From assembly GCF_001598435.1 (NCBI RefSeq), contig NZ_BCYY01000007.1, forward strand, positions 1-64,000: a stretch of DNA of 64,000 nt. The letters run 5' to 3'. Shown in pieces: positions 26,694 through 34,299 of the stretch. The stretch is from Sphingomonas pituitosa NBRC 102491 (GTDB taxonomy: Bacteria; Pseudomonadota; Alphaproteobacteria; Sphingomonadales; Sphingomonadaceae). The position numbers were made by a program, and so were the translations under genes. Under the pieces are notes generated by a model. That model was not told the origin of the DNA, made no database searches, and saw nothing but the letters and a program-made list of their open reading frames with translations. Position 1 is the first letter of the stretch, and each line of letters begins with the position of its first letter.

Positions 26694-27118
26694 GCCGCCG
26701 GCTCGGGATCGGCGGCGGGCAGCGGCACCCGCGCCCGCTGGCCGCCCCGGCTGAACAGCGCCGCATCGATCGACAAGGATTCGAGCCGCCAGCCGTCGAC
26801 GCTGTCGCCGATCGCGAGGCTGCGGCCGCTTCCCTGCGCGGTGCGGACCAGCGCCACCGCATCGCTGCCCAGCCGACCGACGATCCCGGTGAGTTGCGGC
26901 GCATCGGCAGGCAGCGCCTCGGCTTCGACGGCGGGCGCGGTGAACAGCGGCCGATCGAACACATGGGTGAGCGGCGGCTCGGCCGGCGCGACGAGCGGCG
27001 GCAGCACGCGCGACGCCCGCGGCTGCGGGGCCGTGCCGGGGCGCAGCAGCAGGACCGGGAAGGCCACCGCCGCCAGCGCCGCCGCGGTGAGCGCTGCGAT
27101 CTGCGCGCGCGGGATCAT
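26687..27118 (-). CDS. Probable secretion-platform protein, GspC/PilP-like
   Basis: The 143-residue protein has one N-terminal membrane segment (about 7-26). Its periplasmic segment, with LTGIVGRLGSDAVALVR and AIGDSVDGWRLESL, looks like the HR domain of GspC or PilP. It overlaps the next upstream gene by four bases and ends inside the tail of gspD. With its two neighbours it resembles a PilN-PilO-PilP-type set. The assignment comes from domain shape and order rather than strong motifs. It could instead be a second GspC lacking a PDZ domain. Confidence 0.6.
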   Translation of the reverse strand: MIPRAQIAALTAAALAAVAFPVLLLRPGTAPQPRASRVLPPLVAPAEPPLTHVFDRPLFTAPAVEAEALPADAPQLTGIVGRLGSDAVALVRTAQGSGRSLAIGDSVDGWRLESLSIDAALFSRGGQRARVPLPAADPEPAAQ

Positions 27119-27570
27119 CGCGCCGCCCCGACCAGCGTGCCGCTCAGGCGGACCCCGCCGCCTTCGGCGGGCACGATCCGCCAGGTGCGGAACCGCACCA
27201 GCGGTCGCTCGCGTTCCAGCGCGTCGGCGAGCGCGAGCACGGCCTTTTCAGGACCGGACAGGCGCAGCTCCACCATTACCAGCGGTGCCGGCGCCGCGGC
27301 GGTACGGACCGTCTCCACCAGCACGCCGCCGCCGCGGGCCAGCCGCTCGACCCGCGTGCGGACGGCAGCGGCGGCGGTGCCGCGGGCAAAGGCCAGCTCC
27401 GGCCGAAGGACGGGCACGTCTGCGGCAGGCGTCGCGGCCGATGCCATGAGCGCCGTCCGTGTGGCTCGGGCCTTGGCGAGCGCGCCCAGGGCTGCGCCGG
27501 TCCAGGGCGCGAGCAGCGCGGCGAGCAGCAGCCCGGCGAGCAGCCCTGACAGGATGGGACGTCTGTTCAT
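27115..27570 (-). CDS. Probable secretion-platform protein, GspM/PilO-like
   Basis: The 151-residue protein has an N-terminal membrane segment (about 8-28), a helical stretch (about 30-70) and a C-terminal ferredoxin-like region. That region contains PLVMVELRLSGPEKAVLALADALE followed by RFRTWRIVPAEGGGVRLSG. The layout matches the type II secretion GspM-b/PilO class. It overlaps both flanking genes by four bases. A canonical gspM already exists at 20731-21231, so this is an additional copy of the type. Function is inferred from fold and gene order. Confidence 0.62.
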   Translation of the reverse strand: MNRRPILSGLLAGLLLAALLAPWTGAALGALAKARATRTALMASAATPAADVPVLRPELAFARGTAAAAVRTRVERLARGGGVLVETVRTAAAPAPLVMVELRLSGPEKAVLALADALERERPLVRFRTWRIVPAEGGGVRLSGTLVGAAR

Positions 27571-28139
27571 GGCGCGGCTTGCCGCAGCAACACATGGGTT
27601 CGCCCTTCGCCTTCCTGCTGGCGCACGTCGCGAAGGCCGGCCAGCATCGGCACCCGTCGCAGCGCGGTGCGGAGCGCATCCGGATCGCTGACCGCGACCT
27701 CCAGCTCCAGCGTGCCGTCCGCCTGCCGCTCGGCCCGCACCAGCGCCGCATCGGCGGGCATGGCGGCGGCGACGGTGTCCAGCAGCGCCGCCGGTCCCGG
27801 CTGCACGATGGCGGAGGCGAGCATCGTTCGCGCGGCGGCGCGTGCCTGCTCGGCGGCACGGCGGGGTGCCAGCGTGGCTTCGGCAGCCGCTGCATCACGC
27901 TGCGCATGCTTCGCCAGCAGCGTCGCGCCCACCAGGGTGACGAGCGGCCCCGCGGCGATCAGCAAGGCGATCGCCGGCAATATCCAGGGGCGCGGTCTGC
28001 CGGCTGCTGTCGCCGCTCTCCCAGGCGCCGGAGAACGCCTGGCCCGCGCCCGCGCCCGCGCCCGCGCCCAGCCGAGCGCCCGCCCGGCGAGGCTCGGCGG
28101 CGGCGAAGTAGGATCGCGATCGGCGGCGTCCGGCGTCAT
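27567..28139 (-). CDS. Probable secretion-platform protein, PilN/GspL-C-terminal-like
   Basis: The 190-residue protein (ATG at 28139) has a basic Arg/Ala-rich cytoplasmic segment and a membrane segment near residues 53-75 (ILPAIALLIAAGPLVTLVGA). A coiled-coil follows, and then a periplasmic domain with LLDTVAAAMPADAALVRAERQADGTLELEV, as in PilN or the C-terminal half of GspL. It lacks a GspL actin-like domain. A longer frame from a GTG at 28214 is possible. It heads a three-gene coupled run and diverges from the PhoX gene. Confidence 0.62.
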   Translation of the reverse strand: MTPDAADRDPTSPPPSLAGRALGWARARARARARRSPAPGRAATAAGRPRPWILPAIALLIAAGPLVTLVGATLLAKHAQRDAAAAEATLAPRRAAEQARAAARTMLASAIVQPGPAALLDTVAAAMPADAALVRAERQADGTLELEVAVSDPDALRTALRRVPMLAGLRDVRQQEGEGRTHVLLRQAAP

Positions 28140-28298
28140 CGCGCTGCGCTTAGCTCCTGGGGGCGGCTTGGCAAGTGTCACCTCGCCGCCATGTGCAGGC
28201 CGCCGATCCGTCACGAAAGATCCATGATGGTTTCACGCCCCGCGGCCATGGGCAGCCACGAGCCGGGACCGCATGCCCGTGCAACAGAGGGGACCCCA

Positions 28299-30767
28299 AT
28301 GACCGACCCGATCGAGGCGCCGTTCGGCTATACCGATGGCGACGTGGACACCAACCGCAGCACCGCCGTGACGCTCAATGTGCTTGCCGACCAGCGCTGT
28401 TCGCGCCGCTCCCTGCTTCGCGGCTCGAGCGCGATCCTCGCCGCGACGATGGGCGGCTCGCTGGTCGCCGCCTGCGACAACAACGACATCGACGATCCGG
28501 CGCCGACCGTCACCGCCGGGGCTGCCGCCACCACCAGCTCGGGCCGCACCGTTACGCTCGCCGGCACCGCGAGCGACAACAAGAGCGTCGGCGCCGTCGC
28601 CTGGACGCAGACCGCCGGCCCCGCCGTCACGCTCAGCGGTGCGAACACCAACAGCGCGAGCTTCGTGGCGCCTGCCGTGGCGGCCGCGACCACGCTGACC
28701 TTCCAGTTCGCCGCGACCGATTCGGGCGGCAAGACCTCGACGGCGACCAGCACCGTCACCGTGAACCCGGCGGCACTGGGCTTCACGGCCGTTGCCAAGA
28801 ACAAGCTCGACGTGGTCACCGTGCCGGCGGGCTACACCGTCAGCGTGATCAACCGCACCGGCGATCCGATCGCGGCGAACGTGCCCGCCTACAAGAACGA
28901 CGGCACCGACACGAACTTCGCCCAGCGCATCGGCGATCATGGCGACGCGCTCTACTGGTACGGCCTGAGCACCGACGGCACCGCGCGCGACGCGACCAGC
29001 TCGACGCGCGGGCTGCTCGTGCAGAACCACGAGAACATCAACCAGCAGTATCTGCACACCAATGGCGCAACCAGCACCGGCGGCGTACGCCCGGAAGGCG
29101 AGGCACAGAAGGAAATCGATTGCCACGGCGTGTCGATCACCGAGGCAAGCGAAGGCACGGGCCGTGCCTGGAGCGTGAAGCAGGATTCGAGCTACAACCG
29201 CCGGATCACCCCCGCCACGCCGATGGCGTTCAGCGGCCCGGCCAGGGGCTCGCCCCTGCTCAGGACGGTCTATTCGCCGACCGGCGTGGCGGGTCGCGGC
29301 ACGATCAACAACTGCGCCAACGGCACCACCCCCTGGGGCACCGCGATCACCTGCGAAGAGAACTGGGCCGGCTATTTCCGCCGCAGCGGCGACAATGCGA
29401 ACCGGACGCCCAAGGAACTCGCCGCGCTTTCCCGCTACGGGGTGACCAGCGGCAGCGGCAATTATGGCTGGTCGACGGTCGTTGCGGCGGACTCCGCCAA
29501 CACGCTGTTCCGCCGCTGGGACGCGCGTGCCGGCAGCGGCGCCGCGACCGACGACTTCCGCAACGAGCCGAACCAGTTCGGCTGGATCGTCGAGATCGAC
29601 CCCTATGCCCCGACGTCGACGCCGCGCAAGCGCACCGCGCTCGGCCGTCTCGGGCATGAGGGCTGCTGGCCCGGCGCGTTCGTCGTCGGCAAGAAGCCGG
29701 CCTGGTACATGGGCGACGATTCGCGCCGCGAATATATCTACAAGTTCGTCTCGGCGACCGCCTGGGTCGCGGCCGACGCCACCGCCACCGATCGGCTGGC
29801 CATGGGCGACAAGTATCTCGACGCCGGCACGCTCTACGTCGCCAAGTTCAATGCGGACGGCACCGGCAGCTGGCTGCCGCTGGTGTTCGGGCAGAACGGC
29901 ATCAATGCGAGCAACGCCGCCTATGCCTTTGCCGACCAGGCCGACGTTCTGGTGAACGCCCGCCTCGCGGCCGACGTCGTCGGTGCGACGCCGATGGATC
30001 GCCCGGAATGGACCGCGGTGAACCCGGTGACCGGCGAGATCTACGTCACGCTCACCAACAACAACGCCGCCGGCCGCCCGCTCACCGGCACCGATGCCGC
30101 CAATCCGCGCCACTATAATGATCCGAACGGGACGGCGCAGACGGCCAATTACGGCAACCCCAACGGTCACGTCATCCGCATGAAGGAAGCCGATACCGAG
30201 GCGACCGGCTTCACCTGGGACATCTATGCCTTCGGTGCGGGCGCGGATCTCGACAAGACCAACATCAACCTCTCGTCGCTGGACGACGGCAACGACTTCT
30301 CCAGCCCCGACGGCATGGCCTTCGCGCGTACCACCCATGCCGGCGGCCAGGTGAAGCCGCTGATGTGGCTGCAGACCGACGACGGCGCCTATACGGATGT
30401 CACCAACTGCATGATGCTCGCCGCCCAGCCGGGCACGGTGGGTGACGGCGGTGCGCGGACGATCACCAACACGGGTTCGGGCGGTGCGACGGCCACCCAG
30501 GCGACCCGCATCGGCGCGGCGCCGGGCACCAATCTGCGCCGCTTCCTCGTCGGCCCGGTCGAATGCGAGATCACCGGCGTGGACTCTACCCCCGACGGCC
30601 GCACCCTGTTCGTCGGCATCCAGCACCCCGGCGAGAACGGCTCGCCCGTCGCGCCGTCCAGCCACTGGCCGGACAGCCAGGCCGGCGGCACCGTGGCGGC
30701 GACCATACGCCCGCGCTCGGCGGTGGCGGTCATCACCAAGAATGACGGCGGCGTCGTCGGCCTCTGA
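28299..30767 (+). CDS. PKD-PhoX phosphatase, Tat-exported putative lipoprotein
   Basis: The 822-residue protein has a Tat-type signal (CSRRSLLRGSSAILA, about 34-48) ending in LVAAC, a possible lipobox at about Cys59. A PKD-type beta domain follows at about 66-155 (GAVAWTQTAGPAVTLSGANT). The PhoX/DUF839 domain contains FAQRIGDHGDALYWYG, LVQNHENINQQYLHT and EENWAGYFRRSG. HEGCWPGAFVV, YIYKFVS and SSPDGMAFARTTHAG also fit PhoX. PhoX enzymes are calcium/iron-dependent phosphatases. AGAGGGGA precedes the ATG. It faces away from the extra T2SS genes and ends at a strong terminator. Confidence 0.9.
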   Translation: MTDPIEAPFGYTDGDVDTNRSTAVTLNVLADQRCSRRSLLRGSSAILAATMGGSLVAACDNNDIDDPAPTVTAGAAATTSSGRTVTLAGTASDNKSVGAVAWTQTAGPAVTLSGANTNSASFVAPAVAAATTLTFQFAATDSGGKTSTATSTVTVNPAALGFTAVAKNKLDVVTVPAGYTVSVINRTGDPIAANVPAYKNDGTDTNFAQRIGDHGDALYWYGLSTDGTARDATSSTRGLLVQNHENINQQYLHTNGATSTGGVRPEGEAQKEIDCHGVSITEASEGTGRAWSVKQDSSYNRRITPATPMAFSGPARGSPLLRTVYSPTGVAGRGTINNCANGTTPWGTAITCEENWAGYFRRSGDNANRTPKELAALSRYGVTSGSGNYGWSTVVAADSANTLFRRWDARAGSGAATDDFRNEPNQFGWIVEIDPYAPTSTPRKRTALGRLGHEGCWPGAFVVGKKPAWYMGDDSRREYIYKFVSATAWVAADATATDRLAMGDKYLDAGTLYVAKFNADGTGSWLPLVFGQNGINASNAAYAFADQADVLVNARLAADVVGATPMDRPEWTAVNPVTGEIYVTLTNNNAAGRPLTGTDAANPRHYNDPNGTAQTANYGNPNGHVIRMKEADTEATGFTWDIYAFGAGADLDKTNINLSSLDDGNDFSSPDGMAFARTTHAGGQVKPLMWLQTDDGAYTDVTNCMMLAAQPGTVGDGGARTITNTGSGGATATQATRIGAAPGTNLRRFLVGPVECEITGVDSTPDGRTLFVGIQHPGENGSPVAPSSHWPDSQAGGTVAATIRPRSAVAVITKNDGGVVGL

Positions 30768-30790
30768 GGCCCCGCTGCCACCGCACATGG

Positions 30791-30825
30791 AAAAGGGGAG
30801 GTCCGGCGGGACCTCCCCTTTTCTT
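30791..30825 (+). terminator. Intrinsic terminator after the PhoX gene
   Basis: A perfect 14-bp stem (AAAAGGGGAGGTCC with its complement) around a GGCG loop is followed by TTTTCTTTTT. It starts 23 bases after the stop codon and could also act on the minus strand against the lipoprotein gene at 30853-31224. Confidence 0.94.
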
Positions 30826-30852
30826 TTTCCCCGGCACGCGGGGCGACATCGA

Positions 30853-31224
30853 TCACCGATCGGTGCGGCTGATGATCTTCGCGGTGCCGTCCGGCGTGAT
30901 GGTGACCATGTGCGCCACGCCGCCGGTGCAATTGGCGCGCCACATAGGGTTGCCGTCCTGGTCGTCCAGGCGCTGCGAGCTTTCGACATGGTCGCACTTC
31001 AGGCCGGCATCCATGATCGCGCGGATGAACACGACGTTGCGCTGCGCGTCGTTCATCGCGATCACCTCCGCCGCGACATTGTTGCCGACCGCGCCATTGT
31101 CGACCACCGCGTTCGCCTCGGCGGCATTGTCCGCCGCCGCGTTGCCGGTCGCCTCGCCGCCCTGCTGGCATCCCGCCAGCGCGAGCGCTGCAACCATGGG
31201 TAGAAGGATGTGCTTGATCATCAT
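30853..31224 (-). CDS. Small putative lipoprotein
   Basis: The 123-residue protein has a lipoprotein signal ending LALAGC (Cys19). An Asn/Ala-rich low-complexity stretch follows (about 25-55), then a small domain with NDAQRNVVFIRAIMDAGLKC and CTGGVAHMVTITPDG. Two further cysteines could pair. I do not recognise the family. ATG codons at 31224 and 31221 are both possible. It lies about 100 bases downstream of the amidohydrolase pair on the same strand and may be transcribed with it. Confidence 0.75.
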   Translation of the reverse strand: MMIKHILLPMVAALALAGCQQGGEATGNAAADNAAEANAVVDNGAVGNNVAAEVIAMNDAQRNVVFIRAIMDAGLKCDHVESSQRLDDQDGNPMWRANCTGGVAHMVTITPDGTAKIISRTDR

Positions 31225-31328
31225 TTGTCACTCCTGATGGGCCGACACGGGCATGCCCGCGCCGGACCCGTTCCACCTGACCGCCCAAATTCCCGCGATC
31301 GTGAAGGTTCCGGATGGAACGCTTCGGA

Positions 31329-32636
31329 TCAGTGTTGATACGCCTTGGGCAGCGCGCCTTCCGCCGGTTTCCAGTAGCGGTCGCGCAGCCGGGTCTGGCG
31401 GGTGGTGAGCGGCTGCTCGATCCCGTCGACATACAGCTTCGCCGGCATGCTGCCGATCTCCAGCGGATCGCCGTCCCACACCACCACGTCACCGGCACGC
31501 CCGGCCTTGAGCGAGCCGAACGCATCGCCCATCCCCATCGCTTCGGCAGGCTTGGAGCTGATCGCCGCGAACGCCGCGTTCCAGTCCAGCCCGGTCGCGC
31601 CGGGGACGCGGGTCAGCGCCACCAGATTGCCGGCGAACTGCTTCTCCAGCCGCGCCTGGCGCGCCTCGTCGTCGTTGATCGTGCCGATGCCGACGAGCAC
31701 GCCCGCCGCCTGCATCCGGCCGATGTTCGATTGGGTGGCGGCCAGCTGCTCGAAGCTCGCCGGCAGGTCGTTCAGCGCGTTGGCGAGCACCGGCACCCCG
31801 GCCGCGGCGATGTCCTTCGCCACCGTCCAGCCCTCGGTCGCGCCGACCAGCACCAGCTTCAGCCCCGGCGTCTCGCGCTTGAGCTGGAGCAGCACCAGAA
31901 TGTCCGACGCGCGCTCGACATGGACGAGCAGCGGCACCTTGCCCTGCACCACCGCGGCCAGCGCCTCGGCATCGGCGCGGGTGAGCAGCGCATCCTTGCC
32001 GCGATCGGCGAAGCTCGCCGGGTTGCGGGCATAATCCCGCGCCTCCAGCATCGCATTGCGGAGCATCGCGATCGCCGCCGGGCGGCTGCCCCCGGCGACG
32101 CGGCCGCCGCTCTCGCCATATTCCATGAACTGGAAGGCGCGCGGACGGGCCACCGCGTGCAGGTCGCTGCGGGTATCGATCACCGCGCCCTGGCCGGCGA
32201 AGATCGAGCCCTTGCTGACGTCCGGCGCGACGACGGCGCGGGTGACGCCGTCCGCCCGGTTGATCGCGATCGGAGTCGCGCGCGGGTTGACCGCCGGCGA
32301 CACGTCGAGCGCGGCGTTGAACGGCGAGCTGCCCGCCGCCGCGTCGTTGGTCACGCCGACGCCGTCGACCTCGACGATGCCCATCCGGGTGAAGCCGGCG
32401 AAGATGCCCGGCGTGACATAGCGCCCGGCCGCATCGACCACCTGGATACCGGCGGGCACCGCCACGCCGCGGCCCGCCGCGACGACCTTGCCGCCGCGCA
32501 CCACCACCGTGCCGCCCTCAACGGGGGTCGATCCGTCGCCGATCACCAGCTTGGCGTTGGTGATCGCCACATCCTGCGCCATCGCAGGCGCCGCGAGCGC
32601 GGCACAGGCCGCTGCGGCAAGAAGAAGGGTCTTCAT
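31329..32636 (-). CDS. Secreted amidohydrolase-family protein lacking the HxH metal motif
   Basis: The 435-residue protein has a signal peptide (cleaved near AMA-QDV, residue 20) and an amidohydrolase fold. The small beta sandwich reads ITNAKLVIGDGST and is closed by LKAGRAGDVVVWDGDPLE near the end. In the usual PGxIDxHxH position it reads TPGIFAGFTRMGI (75-87), so the first two metal-binding histidines are absent. Some later residues (LLVHVERA) remain. It overlaps the upstream paralogue by one base. It may be an inactive partner or use other chemistry. Confidence 0.88.
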   Translation of the reverse strand: MKTLLLAAAACAALAAPAMAQDVAITNAKLVIGDGSTPVEGGTVVVRGGKVVAAGRGVAVPAGIQVVDAAGRYVTPGIFAGFTRMGIVEVDGVGVTNDAAAGSSPFNAALDVSPAVNPRATPIAINRADGVTRAVVAPDVSKGSIFAGQGAVIDTRSDLHAVARPRAFQFMEYGESGGRVAGGSRPAAIAMLRNAMLEARDYARNPASFADRGKDALLTRADAEALAAVVQGKVPLLVHVERASDILVLLQLKRETPGLKLVLVGATEGWTVAKDIAAAGVPVLANALNDLPASFEQLAATQSNIGRMQAAGVLVGIGTINDDEARQARLEKQFAGNLVALTRVPGATGLDWNAAFAAISSKPAEAMGMGDAFGSLKAGRAGDVVVWDGDPLEIGSMPAKLYVDGIEQPLTTRQTRLRDRYWKPAEGALPKAYQH

Positions 32637-34054
32637 CACTTCACATCCCCCTCGCCCGGCTGGCCGAGCTCGAAATCGGAAACCGGACGGCGCTTGGGAT
32701 CCTTGGCGTCGTAGAGCAGCGCCCCGTCGACCCACACCATCTCCGGCCGGGTATAGACGCTGAACGGATTGCCGTTCCACAGCACCACGTCCGCCATCTT
32801 GCCGGCCTTCAGGCTGCCGGTCCTGTCGGCGATGCCCAGCGCGATGGCGGGATTGATCGCCAGCCACTTCCACGCCGTCGCCTCGGACACGTCGAAGCCG
32901 CCACGGATCGCCGAGGCGCGCGCCTTGGCGACTTCCTGGTTGAGCCGCTGGATGCCGTTGGCGTCGTCCGAATGGATCATCGCGCAGGCGCCTTCCTTCT
33001 CGAGGATGGCGAGGTTCTCCGGCACCGCGTCGTAGGATTCCATCTTGAAGCCGTACCAGTCCGCCCAGACGGCGGCGCAGGTGTTGTTCGCCTTCAGCAG
33101 GTCGGCGATCTTGTAGGCTTCCACCGCGTGGTGAAATGCCGAGACGTGGTAGCCGAACTCCTTGGCCATATCCATCACATTGGCCATCTCGTCGGCGCGG
33201 TAGCAGTGGTTCTGCACGCGGATCTCGCCTTCCAGCACGCCGCGCAGCGTGTCCATCGCGATGTCCCTGCCCGGTGCCTCGCCGCCGTCCTTCTCATATT
33301 TGTCCCAGCGGCGCTTGTATTCGGCCGCCTTCGCCCAGGTCTGGCGATCGACCGCGATGTTGCCCATCCGGGTGGAAGGCTCGCGGCCGCGGCTGCCATA
33401 GACGCGCTTGGGGTTCTCGCCGCATGCCATCTTCAGGCCATAGGGTGCGCCGGGGAACTTCATGCCCTGCATCGTGCGGGCATAGACGTTCTTGAGCACC
33501 ACCGATCGGCCACCGAACAGGTTGGCCGAGCCCGGCAGGATCTGCAGCGTCGTCACGCCGCCATTGGCCAGCGCGCGGCTGAAGCCCGGATCCTGCGGCC
33601 AGACGCTGTGCTCGGCCCAGACGTCGGCCGTGACCGGCCCGGTTGCCTCGTTGCCGTCGGACAGCGCGTCGACGCCCGGCGAGGGATAGTCGCCGAGATG
33701 GCTGTGGATGTCGATCACGCCGGGCGTGACGTACTTGCCCTGCCCGTCGATCACGGTCACGCCCGCCTCGGCCGTCAGGGTCTGGCCCAGGGCGACGATC
33801 TTGCCGTCGCGGAACAGCACCGCGCCCTTGTCGATCCGGCCGCCTTCGCCGTCGAGGATGGTGACGTTGGTCAGCAGCGTCGGCACGCCCGGATAGGCGC
33901 GATAGGTGGAAGGATAGGGATCGTGGTTATACCCCTTGCCCTGGCCCGGCCCCTTCTGTGCAGGCGTGGTGGAGGCGCTGGCGGGCTTGCCGCCGCTTCC
34001 CCCGCAGGCGGTTAGGGCGACGCAGGCGGCCGCCATGGCGAAGCTTCGGATCAA
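32636..34054 (-). CDS. Amidohydrolase-family lipoprotein with intact HxH motif
   Basis: The 472-residue protein has a lipoprotein signal ending ALTAC (Cys17). The amidohydrolase core contains the metal site PGVIDIHSHLGDY (His117 and His119), NHCYRADE, SAFHHAVEAYK and the Asp in MIHSDDANG. The fold closes with LKAGKMADVVLWNGNPF. The TTG at 34054 is chosen because GGGAG precedes it by eight bases; an ATG six codons later lacks one. It is the likely catalytic member of the pair with the next gene. Imidazolonepropionase-like and dipeptidase activities are common in this group, but the substrate is unknown. Confidence 0.9.
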   Translation of the reverse strand: MIRSFAMAAACVALTACGGSGGKPASASTTPAQKGPGQGKGYNHDPYPSTYRAYPGVPTLLTNVTILDGEGGRIDKGAVLFRDGKIVALGQTLTAEAGVTVIDGQGKYVTPGVIDIHSHLGDYPSPGVDALSDGNEATGPVTADVWAEHSVWPQDPGFSRALANGGVTTLQILPGSANLFGGRSVVLKNVYARTMQGMKFPGAPYGLKMACGENPKRVYGSRGREPSTRMGNIAVDRQTWAKAAEYKRRWDKYEKDGGEAPGRDIAMDTLRGVLEGEIRVQNHCYRADEMANVMDMAKEFGYHVSAFHHAVEAYKIADLLKANNTCAAVWADWYGFKMESYDAVPENLAILEKEGACAMIHSDDANGIQRLNQEVAKARASAIRGGFDVSEATAWKWLAINPAIALGIADRTGSLKAGKMADVVLWNGNPFSVYTRPEMVWVDGALLYDAKDPKRRPVSDFELGQPGEGDVK

Positions 34055-34299
34055 GCGTTACTCCCTGATGTTCTCGTGATGGTCCCCACCCAGTTGATTG
34101 CCGGAGACATGAGCTTTGGCAAGGACCTGCACGAAGTGGATGACGAAATCCGCGGAAATCCGTGCATCTCCCTATGGCTTTTCGCGCAAATTTAACCGAT
34201 GCTGAGCAAATCGTAGCCTCGGCTTCGACCTGTGCAGGGGCAGGTGGTTTGCACGTTGGAAGAATAGATCGACACACGGCGAACCAAATTGCGCCGTCC

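Noticed and set aside
24854-27691. A 945-codon plus-strand frame over gspD and the platform genes
   Set aside because: It is a shifted frame of gspD with an Arg-rich, domain-free translation.
28233-30989. A 918-codon minus-strand frame opposite the PhoX gene
   Set aside because: Antisense to an unambiguous PKD-PhoX protein, and it runs through a strong terminator.
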